Origin: Kriegella sp963975415
Lineage (GTDB): Bacteria > Bacteroidota > Bacteroidia > Flavobacteriales > Flavobacteriaceae
DNA: 64,000 nt
NCBI RefSeq assembly: GCF_963975415.1
Contig: NZ_CAXBGN010000005.1
Coordinates: 310,001 to 374,000, forward strand
Reading direction: 5' to 3'
Position numbers and translations under genes: made by a program. Each line of letters starts with the position of its first letter. The stretch's first letter is position 1. Under the pieces are notes generated by a model that worked only from the letters and a program-made list of their open reading frames with translations, made no database searches and was not told where the DNA came from. Shown here one piece after another: positions 26,679 to 34,695 of this stretch.

Positions 26679-27407
26679 CTAATCGATTTTTTGTAATAGC
26701 TCTTTTGCCGCTTCTTGTTTAAAGCCTTTTTGGTCAACAAGTTGTCGCAATTGATTTTTGCTTTTTGCTATAGCTTTGAGTTTAAGGAAGGAAAGTGCCA
26801 AATACCACCTGGCCCTATCTTTTAGCTGGCCGTTATTTTTGATATAGGTTTCCAATAACGAAGCGGCCTCTTGGTGTCTGTTCAGTTGCATCAGCACGAC
26901 AGCCTCATAAAAATCAATATAAGAATCACTCTGTTCAATTTGCAGCTCTTTAAAGAGTTCGAGTGCCAACAGGTAATCTTGATTCTCGTAGGCCGTAAAT
27001 GCCCTGGTCTTAAGATCAGCTAGTTGTTCGCCTCGTTCGATGGGGTGTACAACGTTCTCGTAAGGCGCAAAATTGGCAGCGTACAACTGGTCGGTATTCA
27101 CGTCGGCATTGTTGAAGAACAAAAGCCAAGAACCAAGTCCGATCAATAAAGCGACCGAAGCGGCCACCAACCATGGTCGCATTGGTATAACCTTGGTTTG
27201 TGGGGTTCCTTCTTCGGGGGTAAGACCGTTGAATAGTGTTTTAATTTCTTGACGTTCATTTTTTTTCAATGCAGTTCGCAGTTCGTTTTGAAACTCAAAG
27301 TCTGAGGCGAATGTGGCATCCGTCTTGAGCAAAAGTTCGAATTCCTCCAATTGATTATCGGAGAGGGACCCTTCTAAATGTCCGTTAATCAATTCGTCTT
27401 TATCCAT
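26679..27407 (-). CDS. Membrane anti-sigma factor with periplasmic TPR domain
   Basis: A 242-residue single-pass protein. The N-terminal cytoplasmic part (1-75) starts MDKDELINGHLEGSLSDNQL, the zinc-less anti-sigma-like pattern of Bacteroidota (helical, acidic). A transmembrane helix spans 79-98 (WLVAASVALLIGLGSWLLFF). The periplasmic C-terminus has TPR-like helices (TAYENQDYLLALELFKEL, ALSFLKLKAIAKSKNQLRQL). Its start overlaps the sigma-factor gene by 8 bases, as expected for a cognate pair. It ends 19 bases from the convergent TPR-CHAT gene. The anti-sigma role is inferred from order and topology. Confidence 0.78.
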   Translation of the reverse strand: MDKDELINGHLEGSLSDNQLEEFELLLKTDATFASDFEFQNELRTALKKNERQEIKTLFNGLTPEEGTPQTKVIPMRPWLVAASVALLIGLGSWLLFFNNADVNTDQLYAANFAPYENVVHPIERGEQLADLKTRAFTAYENQDYLLALELFKELQIEQSDSYIDFYEAVVLMQLNRHQEAASLLETYIKNNGQLKDRARWYLALSFLKLKAIAKSKNQLRQLVDQKGFKQEAAKELLQKID

Positions 27408-27954
27408 CGTTATATTGAATTAGCTCTTTTAATGATTTCAGACAGCGTGATTTCTGACTTTTGACCACGTTTTTGTTATCGTAGTCCTGTATGCTCACAA
27501 TTTCTTCCAATTTTAGACCTTGTAAATAGAACAACTCTAAAATTTCACGGCACTTATCCCCTAATTTTTTAAAACCTGCTACCATTTTTTTTTGGTATTC
27601 ACTAGGGCCTTCATCTTCATATACATCATACATCACTGCTTTTTCTCTTTGGTCAAAAATATAGGTCTCGTCAGTGGTTATTTCCTTGGCATCCCTAAAC
27701 TTTTTGAAGAGCATAAACTTTCCGATACTGAATAGGTAGGTTTTTAGACTGCTATTCAAGTTGTCAAGCTTTCCGGCTAGAGCGTTTTCATAGAGTGCTA
27801 TAATAGCATCCTGAAAAATATCTTCTAGCGTGTCATTTGTTTTAGTATATCGAGAAGCAAACCTGAAAAATTCGGTCTTGTATTCGCGATATACATCTTT
27901 TAACGCATTTCTGTCCCGCTTTTTCAATTGGGTTATCAACTGCCGGTCATTCAT
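27400..27954 (-). CDS. ECF RNA polymerase sigma factor
   Basis: Sigma-70 family factor of 184 residues. Region 2 is at about 10-80 (FRFASRYTKTNDTLEDIFQDAIIALYEN, then TYLFSIGKFMLFKKFRD). Region 4 is at about 120-178 (FKKLGDKCREILELFYLQGLKLEEIVSI). It forms an operon with the downstream anti-sigma gene (8-base overlap). The gene has its own -7-like box TACCTTTG on the minus strand at 27978-27971. Target genes may lie in the surrounding surface-protein island, but no autoregulatory site could be identified by eye. Confidence 0.9.
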   Translation of the reverse strand: MNDRQLITQLKKRDRNALKDVYREYKTEFFRFASRYTKTNDTLEDIFQDAIIALYENALAGKLDNLNSSLKTYLFSIGKFMLFKKFRDAKEITTDETYIFDQREKAVMYDVYEDEGPSEYQKKMVAGFKKLGDKCREILELFYLQGLKLEEIVSIQDYDNKNVVKSQKSRCLKSLKELIQYNDG

Positions 27955-27970
27955 TAGTGTCGGGTTAGTA

Positions 27971-27978
27971 CAAAGGTA
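27971..27978 (-). promoter_or_regulatory. -7 promoter element TACCTTTG for the sigma/anti-sigma operon
   Basis: On the minus strand TACCTTTG matches TAnnTTTG and sits 16 bases before the ATG at 27954. No clear -33 TTTG is visible. Confidence 0.45.
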
Positions 27979-28127
27979 AACATCCCTTAAATATATATTT
28001 TTTTATCCGCGATGTTGACCTTTTTAAATGTTAGGTACTAATGTGTGTAAGATACAGGGAATATGTATGTAAAATGCCTAATAAGTCAGTTGAAAAAACA
28101 TTTTTTAAAGTAGGTTTTTTATAGCAT

Positions 28128-28155
28128 GTTACATCTCTTGCATACTAGGTTACAT
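28128..28155 (+). promoter_or_regulatory. Three-part direct repeat GTTACAT/TTGCATA/GTTACAT (copy 2)
   Basis: GTTACAT (28128-28134), TTGCATA (28138-28144) and GTTACAT (28149-28155): same three words, same 10- and 11-base steps and same orientation as at 21591-21618. The bases between the words differ, so this is conserved binding sequence and not a recent duplication. It lies 48 bases upstream of the DUF4412 gene. Confidence 0.6.
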
Positions 28156-28202
28156 TTCTTATATGATTAGTTGGAAGTCCATGTTAGATTGAGCTTAAAA
28201 AA

Positions 28203-29084
28203 ATGAATAAGAACACAAAAATCAGAAAAATGAAAAAAAGGAAAAGTAGTGCGGTGACAATTATTCTATTTCTATTGATAGGAATGAACACTCAGGCTCA
28301 ATTCTTTAAAAAGATTGCCAAAAGTGCTGAGAAAGCGGCAGAGCGTACCGTATTAAAGAAAACAGAGGAAAAAGCTTCTGAAAAAACCGATCAAGCCCTA
28401 GATGATATTCTTAATATGGATTTCGGAGCAATGGGCCGATCCAATGTTGACCCTTCCTCTTTGCCAAAATCATATGAATTCGATTGGCGCTATACTTTAC
28501 AGATGTCACACGAAAAGGGGGATATGAAATTTCATTATTTCTTATCGGAAGGGGGAGGCGCCTTTGGTAGTAGACCTGAAATTACACAAGGTGCAACCGC
28601 AATGAGCAATATGCTCATGATAATTGACCCAACACTATCACTGACCACCATATTGATGAACAATGATGGGAGAAAAACAGGTACCGTAATGTCTAATCCT
28701 GATGTGGTCGGCGAAGCCCCACAAGATAACAATTTAAGCGATTATGAGTTCAAAGAGATCGGCACGAAGCAAATTCTTGGCTTTACATGTCAAGGCTTTC
28801 AAATGGAAAATGAAGACACAAGAATGATCATGTACGTGGCCTTTGATACTCCGGTTAGCTTCAATAGCCTGTACAGTGGTAGCAACTCTAAACAGATGCC
28901 CAAGGGTTTTGATTCCAGATGGTTAGCGAAAATTGGCGACAATAGCCTAATGATGGAAATGGATTTTCATAATAAAAAGAAACAGAAACAGAATGTTAAG
29001 ATGAGCTGTGTGGCTTTAGAAAAGGAACCCTTGTTAATCGATGTTTCCCAATATGAGTTTCTACAGATGCAAATGCAAAAATAA
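28203..29084 (+). CDS. DUF4412-type secreted protein
   Basis: A 293-residue exported protein. A basic N-terminus and signal peptide (SSAVTIILFLLIGMNTQAQ) are followed by a helical, charged stretch (FFKKIAKSAEKAAERTVLKK and the EKTDQALDDIL region). A DUF4412-like beta domain (about 95-285) contains MLMIIDPTLSLTTILMNNDG and the ILGFTCQGFQMENED motif. DUF4412 proteins are periplasmic or surface proteins of unknown role. A second ATG at 28230 is possible. It is the first gene of a unit that also holds the four-Cys lipoprotein gene 29 bases downstream, and it carries the GTTACAT repeat upstream. Confidence 0.8.
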   Translation: MNKNTKIRKMKKRKSSAVTIILFLLIGMNTQAQFFKKIAKSAEKAAERTVLKKTEEKASEKTDQALDDILNMDFGAMGRSNVDPSSLPKSYEFDWRYTLQMSHEKGDMKFHYFLSEGGGAFGSRPEITQGATAMSNMLMIIDPTLSLTTILMNNDGRKTGTVMSNPDVVGEAPQDNNLSDYEFKEIGTKQILGFTCQGFQMENEDTRMIMYVAFDTPVSFNSLYSGSNSKQMPKGFDSRWLAKIGDNSLMMEMDFHNKKKQKQNVKMSCVALEKEPLLIDVSQYEFLQMQMQK

Positions 29085-29113
29085 TAGCGTAATAATAATC
29101 AAATTTTAAAATC

Positions 29114-29467
29114 ATGAAAACAAGTAAAGAAATGAAAACAAGACTTCTTTTGATCGGGTGTAGTGTTGCAATGGTCTCATTCATAAGTGGATGTAGCAAA
29201 GACAGCCCTTTGAATCCCAGTGGAAACTGTTTTGGTGGAAATTGGGCTGCACAATATGCCGATGAGTTACAAGCGTGGTCGAATGCTGCCACTACCTATA
29301 GTGAAGAACCAAACCAAACAAATTGTGCGAATTACAAAAACGCTGCAACATCTTATCTGAACGCCCTCAATGACATTTATGACTGTGTTCCCAATACAAG
29401 TAGGGCCGAGATAGACCGGGCCATAAATGAGGCAAAGGCCGATATTGATGAAGAGAGCTGTGATTGA
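29114..29467 (+). CDS. Small four-cysteine helical lipoprotein (second copy of the type)
   Basis: A 117-residue lipoprotein: signal ending in the lipobox SFISGC, then SKDSPLNPSG. The mature part has four Cys separated by 31, 19 and 24 residues (GNCFGGNW, TNCANYK, YDCVPN, ESCD) within predicted helices. This matches the plan of the lipoprotein at 21818 (36, 24, 30), including a C-terminal helix rich in A, D, E and R/K before the last Cys. The two look like distant paralogues. It follows the DUF4412 gene by 29 bases. An ATG at 29132 is an alternative start. Function unknown. Confidence 0.75.
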   Translation: MKTSKEMKTRLLLIGCSVAMVSFISGCSKDSPLNPSGNCFGGNWAAQYADELQAWSNAATTYSEEPNQTNCANYKNAATSYLNALNDIYDCVPNTSRAEIDRAINEAKADIDEESCD

Positions 29468-29758
29468 GAATTTTAAAAAAACCATAATAGCATGTCGTAG
29501 TACCCTGAAATATTTTGGTCAAGACGAGCGGTTGAGATTCATGCGCAACAGACCTGTTATAAAGGGCAAAATGAGACGGCACTTCAGTTTAGTTTATATA
29601 CGATAAACGGTTCGGGGTGATGGTCAGCGCAGTGAACTTGAATCCTGATAAAACTTGGGCGATGGTACAAAAATTAAATTTGAAAAAGTTGACCGACACA
29701 ACTGAAAGAATTACCAATCTTAAAAGTTTAAATCACTTAAAAATTTATAACAATAAAA

Positions 29759-30121
29759 ATGGAAATTACTAAAACAAAATCGCAGGAAGCCGAAGCGGCA
29801 ACTGTAAATGAAGAATCGAAAAAAACCGCTATAATTGCCTATATCACATTTATCGGGCTAATCATTGCCTTTCTTATGAACAATGATAAAAAGTTGAAGT
29901 TTGCCAGCTATCATATTCGGCAGTCTTTAGGTCTTTGTATCACCGGACTTGCCCTAAGTATTATTGGTGTCATTCCCATATTGGGTTGGATTATCAACAT
30001 GCTCGGAATATTCGTACTTCTTTATATGTGGATAGTTGGTTTAATGAACGCCATCAACGAAAAAGAAAAATCTGTTCCAATCTTGGGGAAGAAATATGAA
30101 AAATGGTTTAAGAACGTATAG
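29759..30121 (+). CDS. DUF4870-like small membrane protein
   Basis: A 120-residue protein. A polar N-terminal tail of about 22 residues (MEITKTKSQEAEAATVNEES) precedes three hydrophobic helices (IIAYITFIGLIIAFLM, SLGLCITGLALSIIGVIPIL, MLGIFVLLYMWIVGLMNA) with the family's KFASYHIRQSLGL and a C-terminal GKKYEKWFKNV. Related to DUF4870/YtzN-type proteins of unknown role. It lies 291 bases after the lipoprotein gene; the gap contains only a doubtful 50-codon frame (29620-29772). Confidence 0.82.
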   Translation: MEITKTKSQEAEAATVNEESKKTAIIAYITFIGLIIAFLMNNDKKLKFASYHIRQSLGLCITGLALSIIGVIPILGWIINMLGIFVLLYMWIVGLMNAINEKEKSVPILGKKYEKWFKNV

Positions 30122-30427
30122 ATGCGGGATCTGAGTGATAATCATAGGAGTCTCTCACATCACCTTCTGCAGCAGGTAATGTTTTTGATACAATTGCCAA
30201 ATCGAAATAACCTGTTTTTTTGAAAGTGGCTGCTTATACGCAATCGATACAAAATTTGATGCCGATTATACAATTCCAAAAGATGTTGGCACAAGGTTTG
30301 ATACCTTGGTATTCGAATTAAGGAGGGTGAACATTGTTGAGTTTGATTAGTATTCTAAACGTATGAGAGCCCCTAGACTGAAGTTTAATCCTTAATGTTT
30401 TTACATTAACAGCAAACACCACAAATC

Positions 30428-30511
30428 ATGAAGTCTATTGTAACTTATGTTGTATTACTTACGATTGCTTTTCTAAGCCTTATTTCTTGTTTAAGCATGG
30501 CACTTACCTAG
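30428..30511 (+). CDS. 27-aa hydrophobic peptide with lipobox-like end
   Basis: Frame MKSIVTYVVLLTIAFLSLIS then CLSMALT and stop. It looks like a bare signal/lipobox segment (SLISC). It may be a tiny membrane peptide like the one at 22752, or the remnant 5' end of a lost lipoprotein gene. Support is composition only. Confidence 0.3.
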   Translation: MKSIVTYVVLLTIAFLSLISCLSMALT

Positions 30512-30697
30512 TTAAGAGGGTTGTTACTTTAAAATATGTGACGTATAGTATAAGTAGGGGCAAATTATAGCGGTCTGTTGTAGAATCAAGAATGGGTTTG
30601 TAAATTGCTTTGTAATAGTGTATTAACGCTTTTGTAAAGTGTTGAGGTGGTCAAATAGCACCTGAGACCTATGGCGCCTAAAGCGCAAAAATATTTT

Positions 30698-30733
30698 AAA
30701 CCAAAAAGTATCTTATTATATACTTTTTGGTTT
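30698..30733 (+). terminator. Strong hairpin, probable terminator
   Basis: AAACCAAAAAGTAT (30698-30711) and ATACTTTTTGGTTT (30720-30733) are perfect 14-base arms with an 8-base loop, followed by T-rich sequence. It would end transcripts entering the nrdB upstream region. Confidence 0.6.
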
Positions 30734-31067
30734 GTTCTTTTAAAGTCCTTTTTTTTAAAATATCAACGCTTTCCGAAAGGTCAATGAACATCACTTGCCA
30801 AGCTACATTTCAACAGATCGTGTTAAAAACTTTGTATTCTTAATGCCGGAATCCTCTTTCCGGATCGCCTATAATTTTCCATCTTTGTTAATCCCGACAG
30901 TGAGGTAATTTTCACCCTAACTTATCGAAGGTTAAATTTAATTGCACATACCAATTGTCTTTTCCACTTTATTAAAAAAATGGAAGTGTAAGGCAAGAGA
31001 AATGAAAAACGCAATCGATTTTTGGGCGAAATAATCAAGTAAAAAAGAAAACAAAAATAATAGCATC

Positions 31068-32057
31068 ATGTCAACAGCAGTAGAACCCATTTTAGCCGAA
31101 AACGAAGACCGTTTTGTGATTTTTCCTATCAAACACCATGATCTCTGGGATTGGTATAAAAAATGTGAGGCCTGTTTTTGGACTGCTGAGGAGATAGATC
31201 TTCATCAAGATCTTACCGATTGGGAGAACAAATTAAGTGGTGATGAACAATATTTCATCAAACATATCTTGGCTTTCTTTGCGGCTTCCGATGGAATTGT
31301 AAATGAGAATCTTGCAGAAAATTTTGTTAGTGAAGTGCAGTATGCCGAAGCTAAATTCTTTTACGGTTTTCAAATCATGATGGAAAATATTCATTCTGAA
31401 ACGTATTCGCTCTTGATTGATACTTATGTGAAAGACGAAAAGGAAAAGAATATCTTGTTCAAGGCTATCGAGAATTTTCCGGCGATCAAGAAGAAGGCCG
31501 ATTGGGCCTTAAAATGGATCGATTCTCCTAGTTTCGCAGAACGATTGATTGCTTTTGCCGCTGTAGAGGGAATCTTTTTCTCAGGTGCATTTTGTTCAAT
31601 TTTTTGGTTGAAGAAAAGAGGGTTGATGCCTGGGTTGACGTTCTCCAATGAACTAATTTCCCGTGATGAGGGTATGCATTGTGATTATGCTGTGCATCTG
31701 CACAACAAACACTTGGTGAACAAAGTGCCCAAAGCACGAATTACTGATATTTTGACAAACGCTCTTGATATAGAACGGGAGTTCATAACAGAATCGCTTC
31801 CTGCGAGTCTTATCGGAATGAATTCTAAGCTTATGACCCAGTATTTAGAATTTGTCACGGATCGTCTATTAGTTGAACTCGAATGTGATAAAGTCTATAA
31901 TTCAACGAATCCATTTGATTTTATGGATATGATTTCGCTTCAGGGAAAGACCAATTTCTTTGAGAAACGTGTGTCAGAATATCAAAAAGCCGGAGTTCTT
32001 AACAATAAAGAAAAGGACGAAGATTCTCAGAAAATAAGTTTTGACGCTGATTTTTAG
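31068..32057 (+). CDS. nrdB: Class Ia ribonucleotide reductase, beta subunit
   Basis: Small subunit that houses the di-iron centre and tyrosyl radical for aerobic dNTP synthesis. Ligands align with the known set: Asp75, Glu106, His109, Glu167, Glu201 and His204. The radical Tyr113 lies four residues after His109 (ENIHSETY), the same spacing as in E. coli NrdB. Length of 329 aa is typical for Bacteroidota. The gene precedes nrdA by 145 bases, where a 9-bp hairpin lies (32092-32112). ATG start at 31068. Confidence 0.96.
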   Translation: MSTAVEPILAENEDRFVIFPIKHHDLWDWYKKCEACFWTAEEIDLHQDLTDWENKLSGDEQYFIKHILAFFAASDGIVNENLAENFVSEVQYAEAKFFYGFQIMMENIHSETYSLLIDTYVKDEKEKNILFKAIENFPAIKKKADWALKWIDSPSFAERLIAFAAVEGIFFSGAFCSIFWLKKRGLMPGLTFSNELISRDEGMHCDYAVHLHNKHLVNKVPKARITDILTNALDIEREFITESLPASLIGMNSKLMTQYLEFVTDRLLVELECDKVYNSTNPFDFMDMISLQGKTNFFEKRVSEYQKAGVLNNKEKDEDSQKISFDADF

Positions 32058-32091
32058 TCGAGACTCTATGCTTGCGTGAAAATGGACTAAC

Positions 32092-32112
32092 AGGCATCTT
32101 TTTAAGATGTCT
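32092..32112 (+). other. Hairpin between nrdB and nrdA
   Basis: AGGCATCTT (32092-32100) pairs with AAGATGTCT (32104-32112), 9 bp with one G-U pair and a 3-base loop, without a T-run after it. It may be an mRNA processing or stability element that sets the NrdB:NrdA ratio. Confidence 0.4.
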
Positions 32113-32202
32113 TCCTTATAGGAAAAAACAAATCGAAACCCCAGAGTTGAGTAGTATGCTGTGTCGTAATTACTTGATTATAAAAACCTTAATTCAGAAA
32201 CT

Positions 32203-34695
32203 ATGTATGTATTAAAAAGAGACGGAAGAAAAGAGCCGATGATGTTCGATAAAATCACGGCCAGGGTAAGAAAACTATGTTATGGCCTGAACGAACTGGT
32301 GGATCCTATCAAAGTCTCCATGCGTGTTATTGAGGGGTTATACGACGGGGTAACAACTTCTGAACTTGATAACTTGGCGGCTGAGATTGCGGCTACCATG
32401 ACCACTACGCATCCTGATTTTGCCAAATTGGCTGCACGAATTTCCGTGTCCAACTTACATAAAAATACGAAAAAGTCTTTCTCTGAAACTATGAAAGATT
32501 TGTATGAGTATGTGAACCCTAGAACAGGCAAGAAGGCCCCTTTATTGTCTGATGAGGTTTATAAGGTGATTTCTGAGAATTCTGAGCAATTAGACTCGAC
32601 GATTATCTACAATCGTGATTTTGGCTACGATTATTTTGGGTTTAAAACTTTAGAGCGTTCGTATCTTTTGAAGTTGAACGGTAATATTGCCGAACGACCG
32701 CAGCATATGTTGATGCGTGTTTCTATTGGGATTCATTTGAATGACCTCGAAGCGGCTATTGAGACCTATGAACTTATGTCAAAGAAGTATTTCACACATG
32801 CAACACCGACGTTGTTCAATTCAGGAACCCCGAAGCCACAAATGTCTTCTTGTTTCCTTTTGGCGATGAAAGATGATAGCATCGACGGAATATATGATAC
32901 GTTGAAGCAGACCGCTAAAATTTCGCAATCGGCAGGGGGCATCGGATTATCTATTCATAACGTGAGAGCGACGGGATCATACATTGCGGGTACCAATGGA
33001 ACCTCGAATGGAATTGTACCTATGCTAAAAGTATATAACGATACGGCGCGTTATGTTGATCAAGGAGGAGGGAAAAGAAAAGGAAGTTTTGCAATCTACG
33101 TAGAGCCTTGGCATGCCGACATTTATGACTTTTTAGATTTGAAAAAGAATCATGGGAAGGAAGAAATGCGAGCTCGTGACCTTTTTTATGCGATGTGGAT
33201 TCCTGATCTGTTTATGAAAAGGGTAGAGGCCAATGAGGATTGGACTTTGATGTGTCCTAATGAATGTCCTGGACTTTTTAACCATCACAGTGAAGAGTTT
33301 GAAGAATTATATCTAGCATATGAGGCTGAAGGCAAAGGTCGTAAGACGGTAAGGGCTCGAGAGCTTTGGGAAAAAATATTGGAGTCGCAAATTGAGACCG
33401 GTACACCCTATATGCTTTATAAAGATGCGGCCAACCGTAAAAGTAACCAACGGAATTTAGGTACCATTCGTTCTTCCAATCTTTGCACTGAGATAATGGA
33501 GTACACCTCTCCAGATGAAGTTGCGGTATGTAACTTGGCGTCGATTGCCTTACCAATGTTCATCAAAGGAGGGAAGTTTGATCATAAAGAACTATTCCGT
33601 GTAACCAAAAGGGTTACTAAGAACTTGAATCGCGTTATAGACCGAAACTATTATCCGGTAAAGGAAGCTGAAAATTCAAACATGCGCCATAGGCCTATAG
33701 GTTTGGGTATTCAGGGGCTTGCTGATGCATTTATTATGTTGCGCTTGCCTTTTACTAGCGATGAAGCCAAGAAATTGAACCAAGAGATTTTTGAGACCTT
33801 ATATTTTGCCGCGGTTACCGCTTCTATGGAAATGGCTCAAGAAGAAGGAGTGTATTCTTCTTATGAAGGATCACCTATATCACAAGGTGAATTCCAGCAC
33901 AATCTTTGGGGTATAAAAGACGAAGAGCTCTCTGGAAGATGGGATTGGGGCAAACTTCGGAAAAGTGTCAAAAAACATGGTGTACGCAATTCACTATTGG
34001 TAGCACCGATGCCAACGGCCTCTACTTCTCAAATATTAGGTAACAATGAATGTTTTGAGCCCTACACATCTAATATTTATACACGCAGGGTACTGTCTGG
34101 TGAATTCATAGTTGTAAACAAGCACTTGTTGGAAGACTTGGTGAATTTAGGCCTGTGGAACGAGAACTTAAAGCAAGAGTTGATGCGGGCCAACGGTTCT
34201 ATACAGCATATTGATAATATTCCAGAAGATATCAAGGAACTCTATAAAACAGTATGGGAGTTAAGTATGAAAGATATTATCGATATGAGCCGTCAGCGTG
34301 GTTACTTCATTGACCAAAGTCAGTCATTGAATTTGTTTATGGAAAATGCAAACTACTCAAAATTGACCTCTATGCATTTCTATGCTTGGAAAAGTGGATT
34401 GAAGACGGGAATGTATTACCTACGTACGAAGGCTGCCGTAGATGCCATCAAATTTACTTTAGATAATACGAAGAAAAAGGAAGTGCCGGTGAGCGTAACT
34501 GCAGAAGCTGAAGTTGTTTCTGTTTCCCCCACTGCCGCTAAAGCGATAGAAGTAAAGCCTACGGCGATTTCAGAATCACCTCAGGCCACCGTCGAGTCAG
34601 ACATACAACCGATGAGTGCAGAAGAAATGCGTGAAATGATTGCACGAGCGAAAGAAGGCCAAGCAGATGACGATTGTCTAATGTGCGGGTCTTAA
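32203..34695 (+). CDS. nrdA: Ribonucleoside-diphosphate reductase, alpha subunit
   Basis: Large catalytic subunit. An N-terminal ATP-cone (residues 1 to about 90, YVLKRDGRKEPMMFDKITAR) gives allosteric activity control. The active-site Cys pair partner is in PQMSSCFLLAM, the catalytic loop is SSNLCTEIMEY (N, C and E), and the radical-transfer tyrosines are in FEPYTSNIYTRRV. The C-terminal redox tail has Cys825 and Cys828 (DDCLMCGS). Between core and tail is a 60-residue flexible linker rich in V, A, P and E, longer than usual for the swinging arm. Length 830 aa. A terminator follows at 34731. Confidence 0.97.
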   Translation: MYVLKRDGRKEPMMFDKITARVRKLCYGLNELVDPIKVSMRVIEGLYDGVTTSELDNLAAEIAATMTTTHPDFAKLAARISVSNLHKNTKKSFSETMKDLYEYVNPRTGKKAPLLSDEVYKVISENSEQLDSTIIYNRDFGYDYFGFKTLERSYLLKLNGNIAERPQHMLMRVSIGIHLNDLEAAIETYELMSKKYFTHATPTLFNSGTPKPQMSSCFLLAMKDDSIDGIYDTLKQTAKISQSAGGIGLSIHNVRATGSYIAGTNGTSNGIVPMLKVYNDTARYVDQGGGKRKGSFAIYVEPWHADIYDFLDLKKNHGKEEMRARDLFYAMWIPDLFMKRVEANEDWTLMCPNECPGLFNHHSEEFEELYLAYEAEGKGRKTVRARELWEKILESQIETGTPYMLYKDAANRKSNQRNLGTIRSSNLCTEIMEYTSPDEVAVCNLASIALPMFIKGGKFDHKELFRVTKRVTKNLNRVIDRNYYPVKEAENSNMRHRPIGLGIQGLADAFIMLRLPFTSDEAKKLNQEIFETLYFAAVTASMEMAQEEGVYSSYEGSPISQGEFQHNLWGIKDEELSGRWDWGKLRKSVKKHGVRNSLLVAPMPTASTSQILGNNECFEPYTSNIYTRRVLSGEFIVVNKHLLEDLVNLGLWNENLKQELMRANGSIQHIDNIPEDIKELYKTVWELSMKDIIDMSRQRGYFIDQSQSLNLFMENANYSKLTSMHFYAWKSGLKTGMYYLRTKAAVDAIKFTLDNTKKKEVPVSVTAEAEVVSVSPTAAKAIEVKPTAISESPQATVESDIQPMSAEEMREMIARAKEGQADDDCLMCGS

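Larger units (their letters stand above)
30122..31067. other. 0.95-kb gap before nrdB: small ORF and hairpins
   Basis: No full-length gene. The gap holds the 27-aa frame at 30428-30511, a strong hairpin at 30698-30733 and a smaller hairpin (CCGGAA/TTCCGG near 30847-30863). AT-rich sequence without a clear promoter precedes nrdB. No tRNA or riboswitch was recognised. Confidence 0.4.

Noticed and set aside
29620..29772. Open frame of 50 codons (MVSAVNLNPDKTWAMVQKLN and on)
   Set aside because: Overlaps the start of the DUF4870-like gene and lacks support; possibly debris, not called as a gene.
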